22,366 nucleotides of DNA from Fibrobacter sp. UBA1313 (GCA_002307115.1 DBTP01000125.1:1-22366), one strand, 5' to 3'. Numbered from the stretch's first letter, positions 1 to 7,146 are shown. Notes: generated from the sequence alone by a model not told the origin. Numbers and translations: made by a program.

Positions 1-113
1 CCCACAATCACGCCCACGGCAAGGAACGCAAACAAAACGGGAATCCCGAAGCGGTTCGTAACCTTCGCCGAAAAGACGGAAGCGAGAATCAGCAACGCAA
101 AAAATAAAATCAT
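1..113 (-). CDS. Cation/proton antiporter, N-terminal fragment (NhaP2/CvrA-like)
   Basis: This is the first 37 codons of a minus-strand gene that runs off the left edge. Reading from ATG at 113 gives MILFFALLILASVFSAKVTN followed by RFGIPVLFAFLAVGVIVG. That is a hydrophobic helix, a short polar stretch containing R-F-G-I-P, then a second helix ending in a Gly-rich turn. This arrangement matches the start of K+/H+ or Na+/H+ antiporters of the NhaP2 (CvrA) type, where the turn reads RLGIP. These inner-membrane proteins exchange monovalent cations for protons. The start is supported by AGGA five bases upstream of ATG on the minus strand. The family is inferred from the N-terminus only, so the exact ion specificity and the C-terminal domains cannot be seen. 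Confidence 0.7.
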   Translation of the reverse strand, partial: MILFFALLILASVFSAKVTNRFGIPVLFAFLAVGVIV

Positions 114-370
114 AAAAATCCTATCTCTATTTTCCAAAAAAATCGTGAATGCACAAACTCTAAAACGGACAACGACTCTTAAACGAAAATTATTCGCCAC
201 CATCCTCACTCTTGTGAATCCGCCTCTAACCTAGAACCACAAAATCAAAATTTTCGACAGGCACATTTCACAACAAAATAATTCAGAATAATCTTCACTG
301 CACAGTCACTAAAAATGGTGAAGGGAATTTCTCATTCACCAGTTACGCTTCTCGTATCAATTTCATGCCG

Positions 371-404
371 CAAAATAATTTTAAAGGACCTGTAAATTAT
401 TTTG
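371..404. repeat. AT-rich perfect inverted repeat
   Basis: CAAAATAATTT at 371-381 is the exact reverse complement of AAATTATTTTG at 394-404, with a 12-base loop. It lies downstream of the superoxide dismutase gene, read on minus. It could be part of the transcript 3' end or a protein-binding palindrome; its role is unknown. Confidence 0.5.
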
Positions 405-408
405 GGAA

Positions 409-476
409 AGGGGGCGTCGCTCTGCGCGGTTCATCAAACCATCGCCCCCTAGCCTCAGCCTGTAGTCTTCGGCTAC
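409..476 (-). terminator. GC-rich stem-loops after the superoxide dismutase gene (possible 3'-end structure)
   Basis: AGGGGGCG at 409-416 pairs with CGCCCCCT at 443-450 across a 26-base loop. TAGCC at 450-454 can pair with GGCTA at 471-475. The structures sit 14-80 bases past the stop codon of the minus-strand gene ending at 490. There is no strong U-tract, so this may be a mRNA-protecting hairpin or a repeat-type element rather than a true terminator. Confidence 0.35.
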
Positions 477-489
477 CCCCCAAAAGAAC

Positions 490-1101
490 TCAGCCTGAAA
501 TAGCGTTAAAGCGTTCCTCGGCCTTGTCCCAGTTCACGATATTCCACCAGGATTTCACCCAGTCCGGGCGCACATTCTTGAACTTCAAGTAATAAGCGTG
601 TTCCCACACGTCAATCACCATCAAAGGCTTCAACCCGAGAGTCAAAGGACAAACCTGATCGTGCGTGTCCATAATCTCCAACTCGCCTTTCTGATTCACC
701 ACCAGCCAAGCCCAGCCACTTCCGAAGTGCCCGACCGCTTTCGCGCTGAAAACTTCTTGGAAGGCCGCGAAAGAGCCCCACTTGGCCTTAATCGCGGAAC
801 CTAAATTTCCCTTGGCTTCACCACCAGCATTCGGGGCAAGGCTTTCCCATAAAAAACTATGGTTCCAGAAACCTCCGCCATGATTCACCAAAGCGGTTTT
901 CTTATCGGCGGGCACAGAATCCAGAGAGGTCAGAATTTCTTCTGCTGTTTTTCCTTCGAGTCCTGCCGCATCGACCGCTTTATTAAAATTCACAGTATAA
1001 GTGTTGTGATGTTTGGAGTAATGAATCTCCAAGGTTTGTGCATCATAATAAGGCTCAAGGGCTGTATAAGCATAAGGCAATTTAGGCAATTCAAAAGCCA
1101 T
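490..1101 (-). CDS. sod: Superoxide dismutase, Fe/Mn family (Mn-type active-site signature)
   Basis: The enzyme disproportionates superoxide to oxygen and hydrogen peroxide in the cytoplasm. It has 203 residues, the usual length for the family, and no signal peptide. The metal ligands are all visible: His27, His81 (in GGGFWNHSFLW), Asp164 and His168 (in DVWEHAYYLKF). Second-shell residues suggest the manganese form: Gly77 stands where iron enzymes have the active-site Gln, and Gln149 stands three residues before the conserved Pro, as in manganese enzymes, where iron enzymes have Ala. A cambialistic enzyme is also possible. The start is supported by AAGGAG seven bases before ATG. It is monocistronic by context, with a long gap upstream. 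Presence in a probable strict anaerobe fits a role in surviving transient oxygen exposure. Confidence 0.97.
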   Translation of the reverse strand: MAFELPKLPYAYTALEPYYDAQTLEIHYSKHHNTYTVNFNKAVDAAGLEGKTAEEILTSLDSVPADKKTALVNHGGGFWNHSFLWESLAPNAGGEAKGNLGSAIKAKWGSFAAFQEVFSAKAVGHFGSGWAWLVVNQKGELEIMDTHDQVCPLTLGLKPLMVIDVWEHAYYLKFKNVRPDWVKSWWNIVNWDKAEERFNAISG

Positions 1102-1726
1102 GATTCTCTCCTTGTTACAAATTTATGGTATGGGAACTTTCCAAACCCTTTGAAGTATATAAAATTCCGACACTTGAGATTGAATTTCTTCGGTCTTTTT
1201 CCAGAGCTTTTTTTGCTTAAATGGGTATGTAACGGGGTCAGGCGGGAATACTTTTACTCCGTTCGGTTCTCAGGACATTGCTTCGCTGGACTCATTTTAT
1301 AACGGTTTCCCAACCTTCCGTCAGCTCTCTCCTGTAGATTTTTAGAACTATATAAATAGAGCAAACGAGGCCTCTCCAGCATCGTTGACCTTTGGGCGCG
1401 CGGAACCTCAAAACGACTTCTTTTCCGGATTCCTTCCCTTCGTATTTATTGATGAAAACGAAAAAAATGTGGAGATATTGGAGCCAATAGTATAGACTGC
1501 CCTTCATGAGGGCCTGTTCACGTCACCCTTTTTAATATCGGTACCACTACTGTCCAAAAGAAGAATTTGATTAATCTTGACATTGCAAAATCAGTTCAAA
1601 ATCGCCGCTTTTTGTGAGCAAACAAAAACAAACCCATCGAAGTCTAAAATTGATTTAAAGCCAGTTTTTATAAGCGTTCCAGAAGTATTAACGCATTTAT
1701 TTTGAGTCGTGTATCGGTACTGAATC
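1102..1726. other. Intergenic region of about 625 bases, no recognised gene
   Basis: Apart from the promoter candidate near 1156-1184, nothing recognisable was found. A 71-codon open frame on minus (1292-1507) has no ribosome site and low-complexity, unconvincing residues, so it is not called. Base composition varies: 1380-1440 is mixed and GC-richer (GGGCGCGCGG), while 1550-1720 is AT-rich. This could be decayed coding sequence or a region holding a small RNA; neither can be shown by eye. Confidence 0.5.
1156..1184 (-). promoter_or_regulatory. Candidate promoter of the superoxide dismutase gene
   Basis: On the minus strand TTCAAT (1179-1184) and TATATA (1156-1161) are separated by 17 bases, about 55 bases upstream of the start codon at 1101. 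The -35 match is moderate. This is a pattern match only. Confidence 0.35.
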
Positions 1727-2551
1727 TTATTCCTGAATCCACTCGTAAATTTCGCTTGGGGTTGTCGCGTTTTCCGTGGCTATTTCTTTGAGTGTCTGCC
1801 CTTGTTCGGCGCGGATATTATGCGCTTTTAAAATTTCAAGAATCTGGCCTACCTCTTTGTTCTTTTCTTTGGCGATTACGTCCAGTGTTTTCTTGCCAAT
1901 CCCAGTTCCACTTTGGCCAGTAGAAGCTTTGGCTGTGATAAGATTGTAAATCTCAATGGGGGCGAGGTGGTTTATTTTTCCAATGTCTGCAAGCGTCTGA
2001 TCTCTTGACGTGAACTGAATTCCGTTTGCCTTCAGACGGTTTTCAATTTGTTCGATGCTGAGATTGCCGAGTCTTTGGGAGAGTTCGGTCAGGGTAAGAA
2101 GTTCCGCGTGGGGAATGGGGGGAGCGGTTTCGGTATTTTCCCAGGATGCCGTGAGATAGCTACCTAAATTCATGATGGAGCGGAATGGCGGCACTGAAAA
2201 AAGAATCCCGATGAAGATGAGAAGCGTCAATAGGGCAGAAAGAAGTAGTTCCTTTTTTCTGGGAATGCTTTGAGTCATTTTGTTTCGAAGGTAGGAAATG
2301 AAAAGCTTCCAATTAATAAAGAACAAATGAATCACAGCGAGGATGATAAACAGAATCGAAAATACCGTATGAATGGCCTGCCATTGTTCCTTGGAAAGCC
2401 CGAAAAGCGTCCATTGAATCCAGTAGGCGACTCTTCCAGTGGGGGCGAGATACAGAATGACACCGGTGACGGAAATGAGAATGAAGGAGATAAGGAGGGT
2501 AAAACTGACGAACGCCCTCCCGCTGATTTTTTGTTGCGTCTGATTTTCCAT
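1727..2551 (-). CDS. DUF4405-like membrane protein with four C-terminal helical repeat units
   Basis: A 274-residue inner-membrane protein. Three hydrophobic helices lie at about residues 12-34, 60-80 and 102-120. The segment VTGVILYLAPTGR then LSKEQWQAIHTVFS then IHLFFINWK resembles the DUF4405 family, which is thought to be related to b-type cytochrome membrane domains; His61 and His75 lie in the second helix as possible haem ligands, but haem binding is not proven. After a Pro-rich hinge (142-148) come four units of about 21 residues (152-173, 185-205, 221-241, 252-272) with the pattern T-L-x-E/D-I then E/Q-I-x-x-x-I/L. The start at 2551 is chosen because AAAGGGG lies a few bases upstream; a longer reading to 2596 lacks this. 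It follows mltG on the same strand after 85 bases with its own promoter candidate. Confidence 0.7.
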   Translation of the reverse strand: MENQTQQKISGRAFVSFTLLISFILISVTGVILYLAPTGRVAYWIQWTLFGLSKEQWQAIHTVFSILFIILAVIHLFFINWKLFISYLRNKMTQSIPRKKELLLSALLTLLIFIGILFSVPPFRSIMNLGSYLTASWENTETAPPIPHAELLTLTELSQRLGNLSIEQIENRLKANGIQFTSRDQTLADIGKINHLAPIEIYNLITAKASTGQSGTGIGKKTLDVIAKEKNKEVGQILEILKAHNIRAEQGQTLKEIATENATTPSEIYEWIQE

Positions 2552-2591
2552 GAGGGCCCCTTTCAGTGAAGTTTCTAAAAGACAAGGTAAA

Positions 2592-2619
2592 TCCATAAGA
2601 CTTTTTTTACAAGTGTCAA
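2592..2619 (-). promoter_or_regulatory. Candidate promoter of the DUF4405-like gene
   Basis: On the minus strand a consensus TTGACA (plus-strand TGTCAA at 2614-2619) is followed after 16 bases by TATGGA (plus-strand TCCATA at 2592-2597). It lies about 45 bases upstream of the chosen start at 2551. The -35 is perfect, the -10 moderate. Confidence 0.45.
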
Positions 2620-2624
2620 CACTT
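2611..2624. promoter_or_regulatory. Inverted repeat overlapping the -35 box (operator candidate)
   Basis: AAGTGT-CA-ACACTT is a 14-base inverted repeat with 6-bp arms. It covers the consensus -35 element of the promoter above, the typical position of a repressor operator. No regulator is encoded next to it. Confidence 0.4.
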
Positions 2625-2636
2625 CAAAAACGTCAT

Positions 2637-3647
2637 TTACTTTTCTCCGCGGTTATGTGCCGCGATATCTCGGTATTTGTTGTGCTCTTTGAGGGAGGAG
2701 CTAAAGTAGTGTGTGCCAGAACCATCATCTTTTGCTACAAAGTAAAGTTGATGGGTTCCTTGAGGGTAGAGTACGGCTTCAATGGCCTTGCGGCCAGGGT
2801 TGGAAATGGGGCCTGGCATCAGTCCTAAAAATTTGCGTGTGTTGTATGGGCTGTTACAATCCAGCTGGCTTTTATAGATCGGCCCCGTGAGATTTTTGAA
2901 GATGAACCGCACACTGGGGTCCGAACCTAACGAAATGCCTAGGCGAAGTCTATTGAGAAATACGCCCGCGATGAGAGGGCGTTCATCGACTTTTCCGGTC
3001 TCTTCTTCAACGAGGCTTGCGAGGGTGAGTACCTGATGCCACCCGCCGAGTCTTTTCCAGATGGGGCTGTCCTTTTCCTCAAATTCAGTCTTGAGTCGGA
3101 GGTTCGCCTTCACCATCTGAGTTATAATATCTTTTTCTTTAGCGTCGTAGGAAAACGGGTAAGTTTCCGGGAGCAAGTAGCCTTCTAGGTTATCTGCGAC
3201 GACACCCAAGTCATGAGTAAAAGTGGTGTCATGTACCAGGCGGTTCCACTCGGTGGTGTCCAGATTGGGGAACGCTTTTTGAAGATAGGCAGGCATTTCC
3301 CAAGAAGCGCGACCTTCCGGGATGGTGACTTTATGGACTGCGTTTTTACCCTCTTCCAAGAATTCTACAAGTTGTCTAATGCTCAGGCTTGGAGGTATTT
3401 CATACCAGCCTGCTTTCAGAGTTGGTTTTTGGTAGTGACACCAGAGAATGAATAGGCGTTCCGAAGAAATTAAGTCTTTTTTTTGCAAAATTTGAGCGAT
3501 TTTGGTGGCAGAGGCTCCTTTCGGGATGTCTATAACCGCAAACGTATCATGGGAGGATGGCGCTTCTATGCCCCGATAGACGCAAAATGCTCCAGTAAAA
3601 GCAAGTGCAAGGCAAAACAAAACGAGTGTGAAAAGAATTTTTTTCAT
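2637..3647 (-). CDS. mltG: Endolytic murein transglycosylase MltG (YceG-like)
   Basis: MltG cleaves nascent peptidoglycan glycan strands inside the chain and is thought to end their polymerisation. This protein has 336 residues, close to the family norm. An N-terminal membrane anchor lies at residues 4-24 and the rest is periplasmic. A LysM-like segment follows (about 36-100: IPKGASATKIAQIL), then the catalytic domain. The hallmark VEEETG at 213-218 holds the catalytic Glu, followed by DERPLIAGVFLNRL, SDPSVRF, SPYNTR, LMPGPISNPG and the C-terminal LYFVAKDDGSGTHYFS, all as in E. coli MltG. The start at 3647 (MKKILFTLV) is chosen because the reading upstream to 4274 overlaps a gene on the other strand and resembles no protein. 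The Shine-Dalgarno is weak (GGGA). It is divergent from the small exported protein at 3750. Confidence 0.95.
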   Translation of the reverse strand: MKKILFTLVLFCLALAFTGAFCVYRGIEAPSSHDTFAVIDIPKGASATKIAQILQKKDLISSERLFILWCHYQKPTLKAGWYEIPPSLSIRQLVEFLEEGKNAVHKVTIPEGRASWEMPAYLQKAFPNLDTTEWNRLVHDTTFTHDLGVVADNLEGYLLPETYPFSYDAKEKDIITQMVKANLRLKTEFEEKDSPIWKRLGGWHQVLTLASLVEEETGKVDERPLIAGVFLNRLRLGISLGSDPSVRFIFKNLTGPIYKSQLDCNSPYNTRKFLGLMPGPISNPGRKAIEAVLYPQGTHQLYFVAKDDGSGTHYFSSSLKEHNKYRDIAAHNRGEK

Positions 3648-3675
3648 AGTTCCCAGAATATAAAAGAAAAAAAAG

Positions 3676-3705
3676 TTGCCGTTTGCGATTAATAAAGCAT
3701 ATATT
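3676..3705 (+). promoter_or_regulatory. Candidate promoter of the small exported protein
   Basis: TTGCCG (3676-3681) and TATATT (3700-3705) are 18 bases apart, placing the start of transcription near 3712 and leaving a leader of about 38 bases before ATG at 3750. Confidence 0.4.
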
Positions 3706-3749
3706 TGGGATAAATTGAGAAAAGGGTGCATTACCCGTCGAGGATCGAT

Positions 3750-4187
3750 ATGAAGAAGATTTTGTTCTCTGTCCTGGTTTTGTTGGTTGCCGTTTCCTTC
3801 GCTGCACCAAGTAGCGTGAAGTCCAAACGTGGTGATGTGGATCTCACCAAAGAAAAAGGTGGTGGCAGTGTTGTATGCACGGCTGGTTTTAATGATGACA
3901 TGAAAATTTTGAAAGATGGTGATGATGCTGTTTTGGTGAAGGCACCTTGTGGTCAGGGCTGGGTTGCTAAGAGTTCTGTGGAATATGTGGTTGCCGCTGC
4001 GGGTGATAAATCCCTTAAGCTGGAAGGCGTGGACGTTGTCGGTTGGTTGGATAACCCGAGTGCTGTGTTCGTGTTGGAACAAGATGCCGCTGATTTTGAT
4101 GGCGTGAACATTGATCGTGACTTTAAGGAATATCTCCAACATACGATGGACCGCGAACAAGTGGAAATGCGCAACAATGAAAACTGA
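3750..4187 (+). CDS. Small exported protein, possible SH3-like fold, unknown function
   Basis: A 145-residue protein with a clear signal peptide: MKK, hydrophobic core ILFSVLVLLVAVSFA, and a likely cut after AA or APS near residue 20. The mature part begins with a basic patch (KSKRGDVDLTKEKGGG) and holds two cysteines (CTAGF and APCGQGW) that could form a disulfide. The stretch DDMKILKDGDDAVLVKAPCG followed by QGWVAKSSVEYV resembles a bacterial SH3-type barrel, but this is only a resemblance. The C-terminus is acidic and helical. The start is placed at 3750 because GAGG lies 7 bases upstream and the signal peptide begins there. It is a single-gene unit between a candidate promoter and a strong terminator. 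I do not recognise a named family. Confidence 0.8.
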   Translation: MKKILFSVLVLLVAVSFAAPSSVKSKRGDVDLTKEKGGGSVVCTAGFNDDMKILKDGDDAVLVKAPCGQGWVAKSSVEYVVAAAGDKSLKLEGVDVVGWLDNPSAVFVLEQDAADFDGVNIDRDFKEYLQHTMDREQVEMRNNEN

Positions 4188-4209
4188 TGTTTTCTTGTTG
4201 TAAGTAAGG

Positions 4210-4235
4210 AAGCACCTCTTCGAGGTGCTTTTTTT
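4210..4235 (+). terminator. Strong intrinsic terminator
   Basis: AAGCACCTC (4210-4218), loop TTC, GAGGTGCTT (4222-4230), then a T run to 4235. A perfect 9-bp stem with a U-tract, 22 bases after the stop codon at 4187. Confidence 0.92.
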
Positions 4236-4272
4236 GTTAGATTTTGAAAAATAAAATGTGAGGGATATTTCC

Positions 4273-5196
4273 ATGCAAAAACAAATGACCCATTTTCTAT
4301 GTGTGTTGTTCGCTATGGGATTTTTTTCTTGCAGCGATTCAGGGACATCGTCTACTGACGAAGTCGGTAACTTTAGCTCATCAGAGGTTTCATCAAGTTC
4401 GAGTGAAGTTGTCGAGGCTGGTTCTTCCTCATTGGTGGCTGCTACTATATCCTCGAGTTCTTTTACTGCGGAGCTGAGTAGTTCTTCGATTAAGGCTCTT
4501 AACTCTTTTTCCTCAGCGACTTTATCCAGTTCATCGGTTGTAGCCGTTAGCTCTTCGTCATCGGGGGCTTCATCAAGTTCGAGTGGAGTCGTTTCGGGTT
4601 GGTGTGCAACAGCAGAAAATTGCGGTACATTTACCGATGATCGCGAAAGCCCTGCAAAAACCTATAAATGGACTAAGATCGGCACCCAAACCTGGATGGC
4701 AGAAAATCTCAATTACACACCCAGCAGTGGAAATTCTTGGTGTTACAATAATCAAGCGAGTTTTTGTACAACTTATGGTCGTCTCTACGATTGGGTAACA
4801 GTTATGGCGGGGGCATCTTCCAGTGAGTTTTCCCCATCTGGAGTGCAAGGGATTTGTCCCACGGGTTGGCATGTGCCTAGTAGGGCGGAGTGGGGCACAT
4901 TGGTTGATTATGTGGGTGGTTCTAATTTCGCAGGGATTAAACTTAAATCGGTGACTGGCTGGAAGAAATACAATGGCATCCCGATTACGGACGACTATGG
5001 TTTTTCTGCTCTGCCGGGTGGCGGCTACTACGGGTCGGACTTCTACAACGTTGGCAACTTCGGTAATTGGTGGTCGACTACAGAGGGCTCTGCTACGCGC
5101 GCGTACGGACGGACCATGGAGTACAACGACGCCGCTGTGCGTTCGAGCAACAACGATAGGATGGGCGGGTATTCGCTGCGGTGTGCCAAGGACTGA
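4273..5196 (+). CDS. FISUMP-domain lipoprotein with long Ser-rich linker
   Basis: A 307-residue predicted lipoprotein. The signal peptide ends in a lipobox-like GFFSC with the lipidated Cys at 20. Residues 37-106 form a serine-rich linker typical of Fibrobacter surface proteins. The Fibrobacter succinogenes major paralogous domain (FISUMP) covers about 118-307: GTFTDDR, TKIGTQTWMAENLNY (135-149), NSWCYNN, YGRLYDW, GICPTGWHVPSRAEW, DDYGFSALPGG, NWWSTTE, and C-terminal GGYSLRC. FISUMP domains are thought to be surface-exposed and to have a C-type-lectin-like or sulfatase-activator-like fold; the ligand is unknown. The start at 4273 follows GAGGG by 8 bases; an upstream GTG at 4258 would overlap that site. 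The last ~58 codons are GC-richer and use AAC for Asn, unlike the rest. A similar gene follows after 117 bases. Confidence 0.92.
   Translation: MQKQMTHFLCVLFAMGFFSCSDSGTSSTDEVGNFSSSEVSSSSSEVVEAGSSSLVAATISSSSFTAELSSSSIKALNSFSSATLSSSSVVAVSSSSSGASSSSSGVVSGWCATAENCGTFTDDRESPAKTYKWTKIGTQTWMAENLNYTPSSGNSWCYNNQASFCTTYGRLYDWVTVMAGASSSEFSPSGVQGICPTGWHVPSRAEWGTLVDYVGGSNFAGIKLKSVTGWKKYNGIPITDDYGFSALPGGGYYGSDFYNVGNFGNWWSTTEGSATRAYGRTMEYNDAAVRSSNNDRMGGYSLRCAKD
4389..4585 (+). repeat. 17-base direct repeat flanking the Ser linker
   Basis: TTCATCAAGTTCGAGTG occurs at 4389-4405 and again at 4569-4585, exactly 180 bases (60 codons) apart, so recombination between copies would remove 60 residues of linker in frame. 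Confidence 0.85.
5020..5193 (+). other. Compositionally distinct 3' segment of the FISUMP gene (variable-repeat-like)
   Basis: By hand count, 5041-5100 is about 53% and 5101-5160 about 60% GC, against about 43% in 4621-4680 of the same gene. Asn is AAC in five of six cases here, while upstream AAT dominates. Many codons end in C (TAC, GAC, TTC, AAC, GGC). The segment ends in a conserved Y-S-L-R-C. These traits resemble the variable repeat of a diversity-generating retroelement, whose template carries AAC codons, but no template or reverse transcriptase lies in this window. Confidence 0.4.
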
Positions 5197-5313
5197 GTGC
5201 GACCAGACAAATAAAGTGAGTTGGGACACATCCGTTCGAATTTACATAGTTCATGTTGTACCAATAATGATGATTGGCTCATCAGGAATGCCTCAGCCAA
5301 AAGGAAACTAAAA

Positions 5314-7146
5314 ATGAAACGATTGCACTTTTTCTTCACGATTGTCGCAGCTACGGCACTCGCTACTGTGTTTATAGCTTGCCATGACGACTCCAGTTCG
5401 TCCACAGAAAATTCTGACCATGAAATCGAAAAAGTTGAAGACTTGGCAACGCTTGAATGTTCTGCCACAAATGAAGGTGAATCTGTTTATGTCGCAGAAG
5501 TTGACAGCAAATTTGTTTGTACCAGTGGCGAGTGGATGGAAAATGTGGACTTGGAAAAAAGTTCTTCTTCTGGAATATCTTCTGGTAAAATAAATTCCTC
5601 CAGCTCTTCACAGATGCCATCCTCGTCGTCTACAGAGAATCGGTCCAGTTACGATTACTTTTTCAATCCATATGTTCAATATGGGACATTGACAGATGAA
5701 CGCGATGGTCAAACATATAGAACTACGAAGATCGGGACGCAGCTGTGGATGGCGGAAAATTTGAATTACTTTCCAGAGTCGGACTCCAGTTGGTGTTATG
5801 CCAGGAATGCTGGTGCCTGCATTGTATATGGTCGTCTCTACAGTTGGATTACAGCAATGCAAATTTCAAAAAAGTATGAAACGACAAGTGCTGTTTCGGA
5901 ACTCAATTCTCCTCACCAAGGTGTCTGTCCGGAAGGATGGCATGTTCCTGCAAATGAAGAGTGGGAGACTTTATATGGTTATGTGAATGCGTATAACGGA
6001 GACAATGAGGTGGGAACCACCCTAGAAAGTGTGGTTGGTTGGCCAGAATACTACGCAGGGACTCTTCTTGATGATAGTGATGACCGGTTTGGTTTTTCTG
6101 TACGTTCTGCGGGTTACTATTATAAATATGGCAATATGACTTTTGGTAGCTCTGAGGGTAAGAAAACTTCTTTTTGGACTGCAACAGAATCTGCGGGTGA
6201 TGCTAATGGGGATTCCTTGGCAAATTGCTGGCTTTTGGACTATCATCAAATTAACCGTACTGGGGCAGCATTTATAAATGACCTTTCGTGTAACAAATAC
6301 AGTGGCCGTTCCGTCCGCTGTATATATGATCAACCGCAAAAGAGCTCAGATACCTTGAAAATCGTATTTAAATACGATCAACTTGAACCTTGCACTAATG
6401 CAAACGAAGGCGAAGAGGTTTTTGTTAGCGATAAAAACGCATTAAGTTACTGTAAAAATGGGGAATGGATTTTGAGTTCGGCAACAATAAATGATTTTAG
6501 TCATTTTTTGACATTAACTCTTGGGTCGTTTATAGATGAACGCGATAGCAAAGTTTATAAGACTACAAAAATAGGCACTCAAACGTGGATGGCAGAGAAC
6601 CTGAATTACGCCGTGGATAACAGTTGGTGTTATAGTGACAGTGCGGCGTATTGTACCAAATATGGCCGATTGTACCCATGGACTGTGGCAATGAATTTGA
6701 ATTCTACTTACAATAGTGTATTGGCTGTAGATGAGGGTGTCATTAAAACGCCGCATCAGGGCGTTTGCCCGCATGGGTGGCACATTCCAACGATTCCCGA
6801 CTGGAATACTTTGACTGAACATGTGGATATATATGGTGGCAATGAAGGTATTGGTATGAGTTTGAAATCAACAACCGGCTGGTCTATAAAGACTTGGGAA
6901 GGTCTTAATGAAGAAGCAGGTAATGGCATAGACTTATTCGGTTTTTCTGTAGTCTCAGGGGGAACGCTTAATTCCTATGGGGACTTCAAGTATATAGGTG
7001 CTGCTGAGTATTTCTGGAGTGCTACGGAATCGAGTGCGGATATGGCATATGGGAATTATTTTGAAGGTGACAGTGATGATATTTTTCAAGTTTACGACTC
7101 CAAAAATGCAGCCTGCTCGGTTCGTTGTGTGAAAGATGCTGACTGA
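5314..7146 (+). CDS. Lipoprotein with two FISUMP domains and two small Cys modules
   Basis: A 610-residue predicted lipoprotein: signal MKRLHFFF..., lipobox FIAC with Cys23. It repeats one plan twice. Module A1 (49-74) reads C-x-x-x-N-E-G-E-S-V-Y-V then V-C-x-x-G-E-W; a Ser linker (84-112) follows; FISUMP 1 (about 123-337) has TKIGTQLWMAENLNY, SSWCYA, YGRLYSW, GVCPEGWHVP and GRSVRC. Module A2 (360-385) reads C-T-N-A-N-E-G-E-E-V-F-V then Y-C-x-N-G-E-W; FISUMP 2 (about 404-606) has TKIGTQTWMAENLNY, NSWCYSD, YGRLYPW, GVCPHGWHIP and CSVRC. The start at 5314 is supported by AAGGA ten bases upstream and by the signal peptide. Likely cell-surface; ligand unknown. Its base use is uniform, unlike the 3' end of its neighbour, and it probably arose by internal duplication. 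Confidence 0.93.
   Translation: MKRLHFFFTIVAATALATVFIACHDDSSSSTENSDHEIEKVEDLATLECSATNEGESVYVAEVDSKFVCTSGEWMENVDLEKSSSSGISSGKINSSSSSQMPSSSSTENRSSYDYFFNPYVQYGTLTDERDGQTYRTTKIGTQLWMAENLNYFPESDSSWCYARNAGACIVYGRLYSWITAMQISKKYETTSAVSELNSPHQGVCPEGWHVPANEEWETLYGYVNAYNGDNEVGTTLESVVGWPEYYAGTLLDDSDDRFGFSVRSAGYYYKYGNMTFGSSEGKKTSFWTATESAGDANGDSLANCWLLDYHQINRTGAAFINDLSCNKYSGRSVRCIYDQPQKSSDTLKIVFKYDQLEPCTNANEGEEVFVSDKNALSYCKNGEWILSSATINDFSHFLTLTLGSFIDERDSKVYKTTKIGTQTWMAENLNYAVDNSWCYSDSAAYCTKYGRLYPWTVAMNLNSTYNSVLAVDEGVIKTPHQGVCPHGWHIPTIPDWNTLTEHVDIYGGNEGIGMSLKSTTGWSIKTWEGLNEEAGNGIDLFGFSVVSGGTLNSYGDFKYIGAAEYFWSATESSADMAYGNYFEGDSDDIFQVYDSKNAACSVRCVKDAD

Larger units (their letters stand above)
114..489. other. 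Intergenic region with two inverted repeats, no gene
   Basis: No convincing coding sequence lies here. The right half is the 3' side of the superoxide dismutase gene and the left half is the upstream region of the antiporter. It holds a small inverted repeat TGGTGAA/TTCACCA at 316-341, an 11-bp perfect AT-rich inverted repeat at 371-404, and a GC-rich hairpin region at 409-476. None is followed by a run of T on the minus strand, so a standard intrinsic terminator is not proven. Confidence 0.6.

Noticed and set aside
1292..1507. A 71-codon minus-strand open frame in the long gap
   Set aside because: No ribosome site, no recognisable motif, unlikely residue makeup.
3648..4274. A 209-codon N-terminal extension of MltG on the minus strand
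   Set aside because: It is antisense to a well-supported exported protein and its terminator, has no family resemblance, and the true MltG starts with a membrane anchor at 3647.
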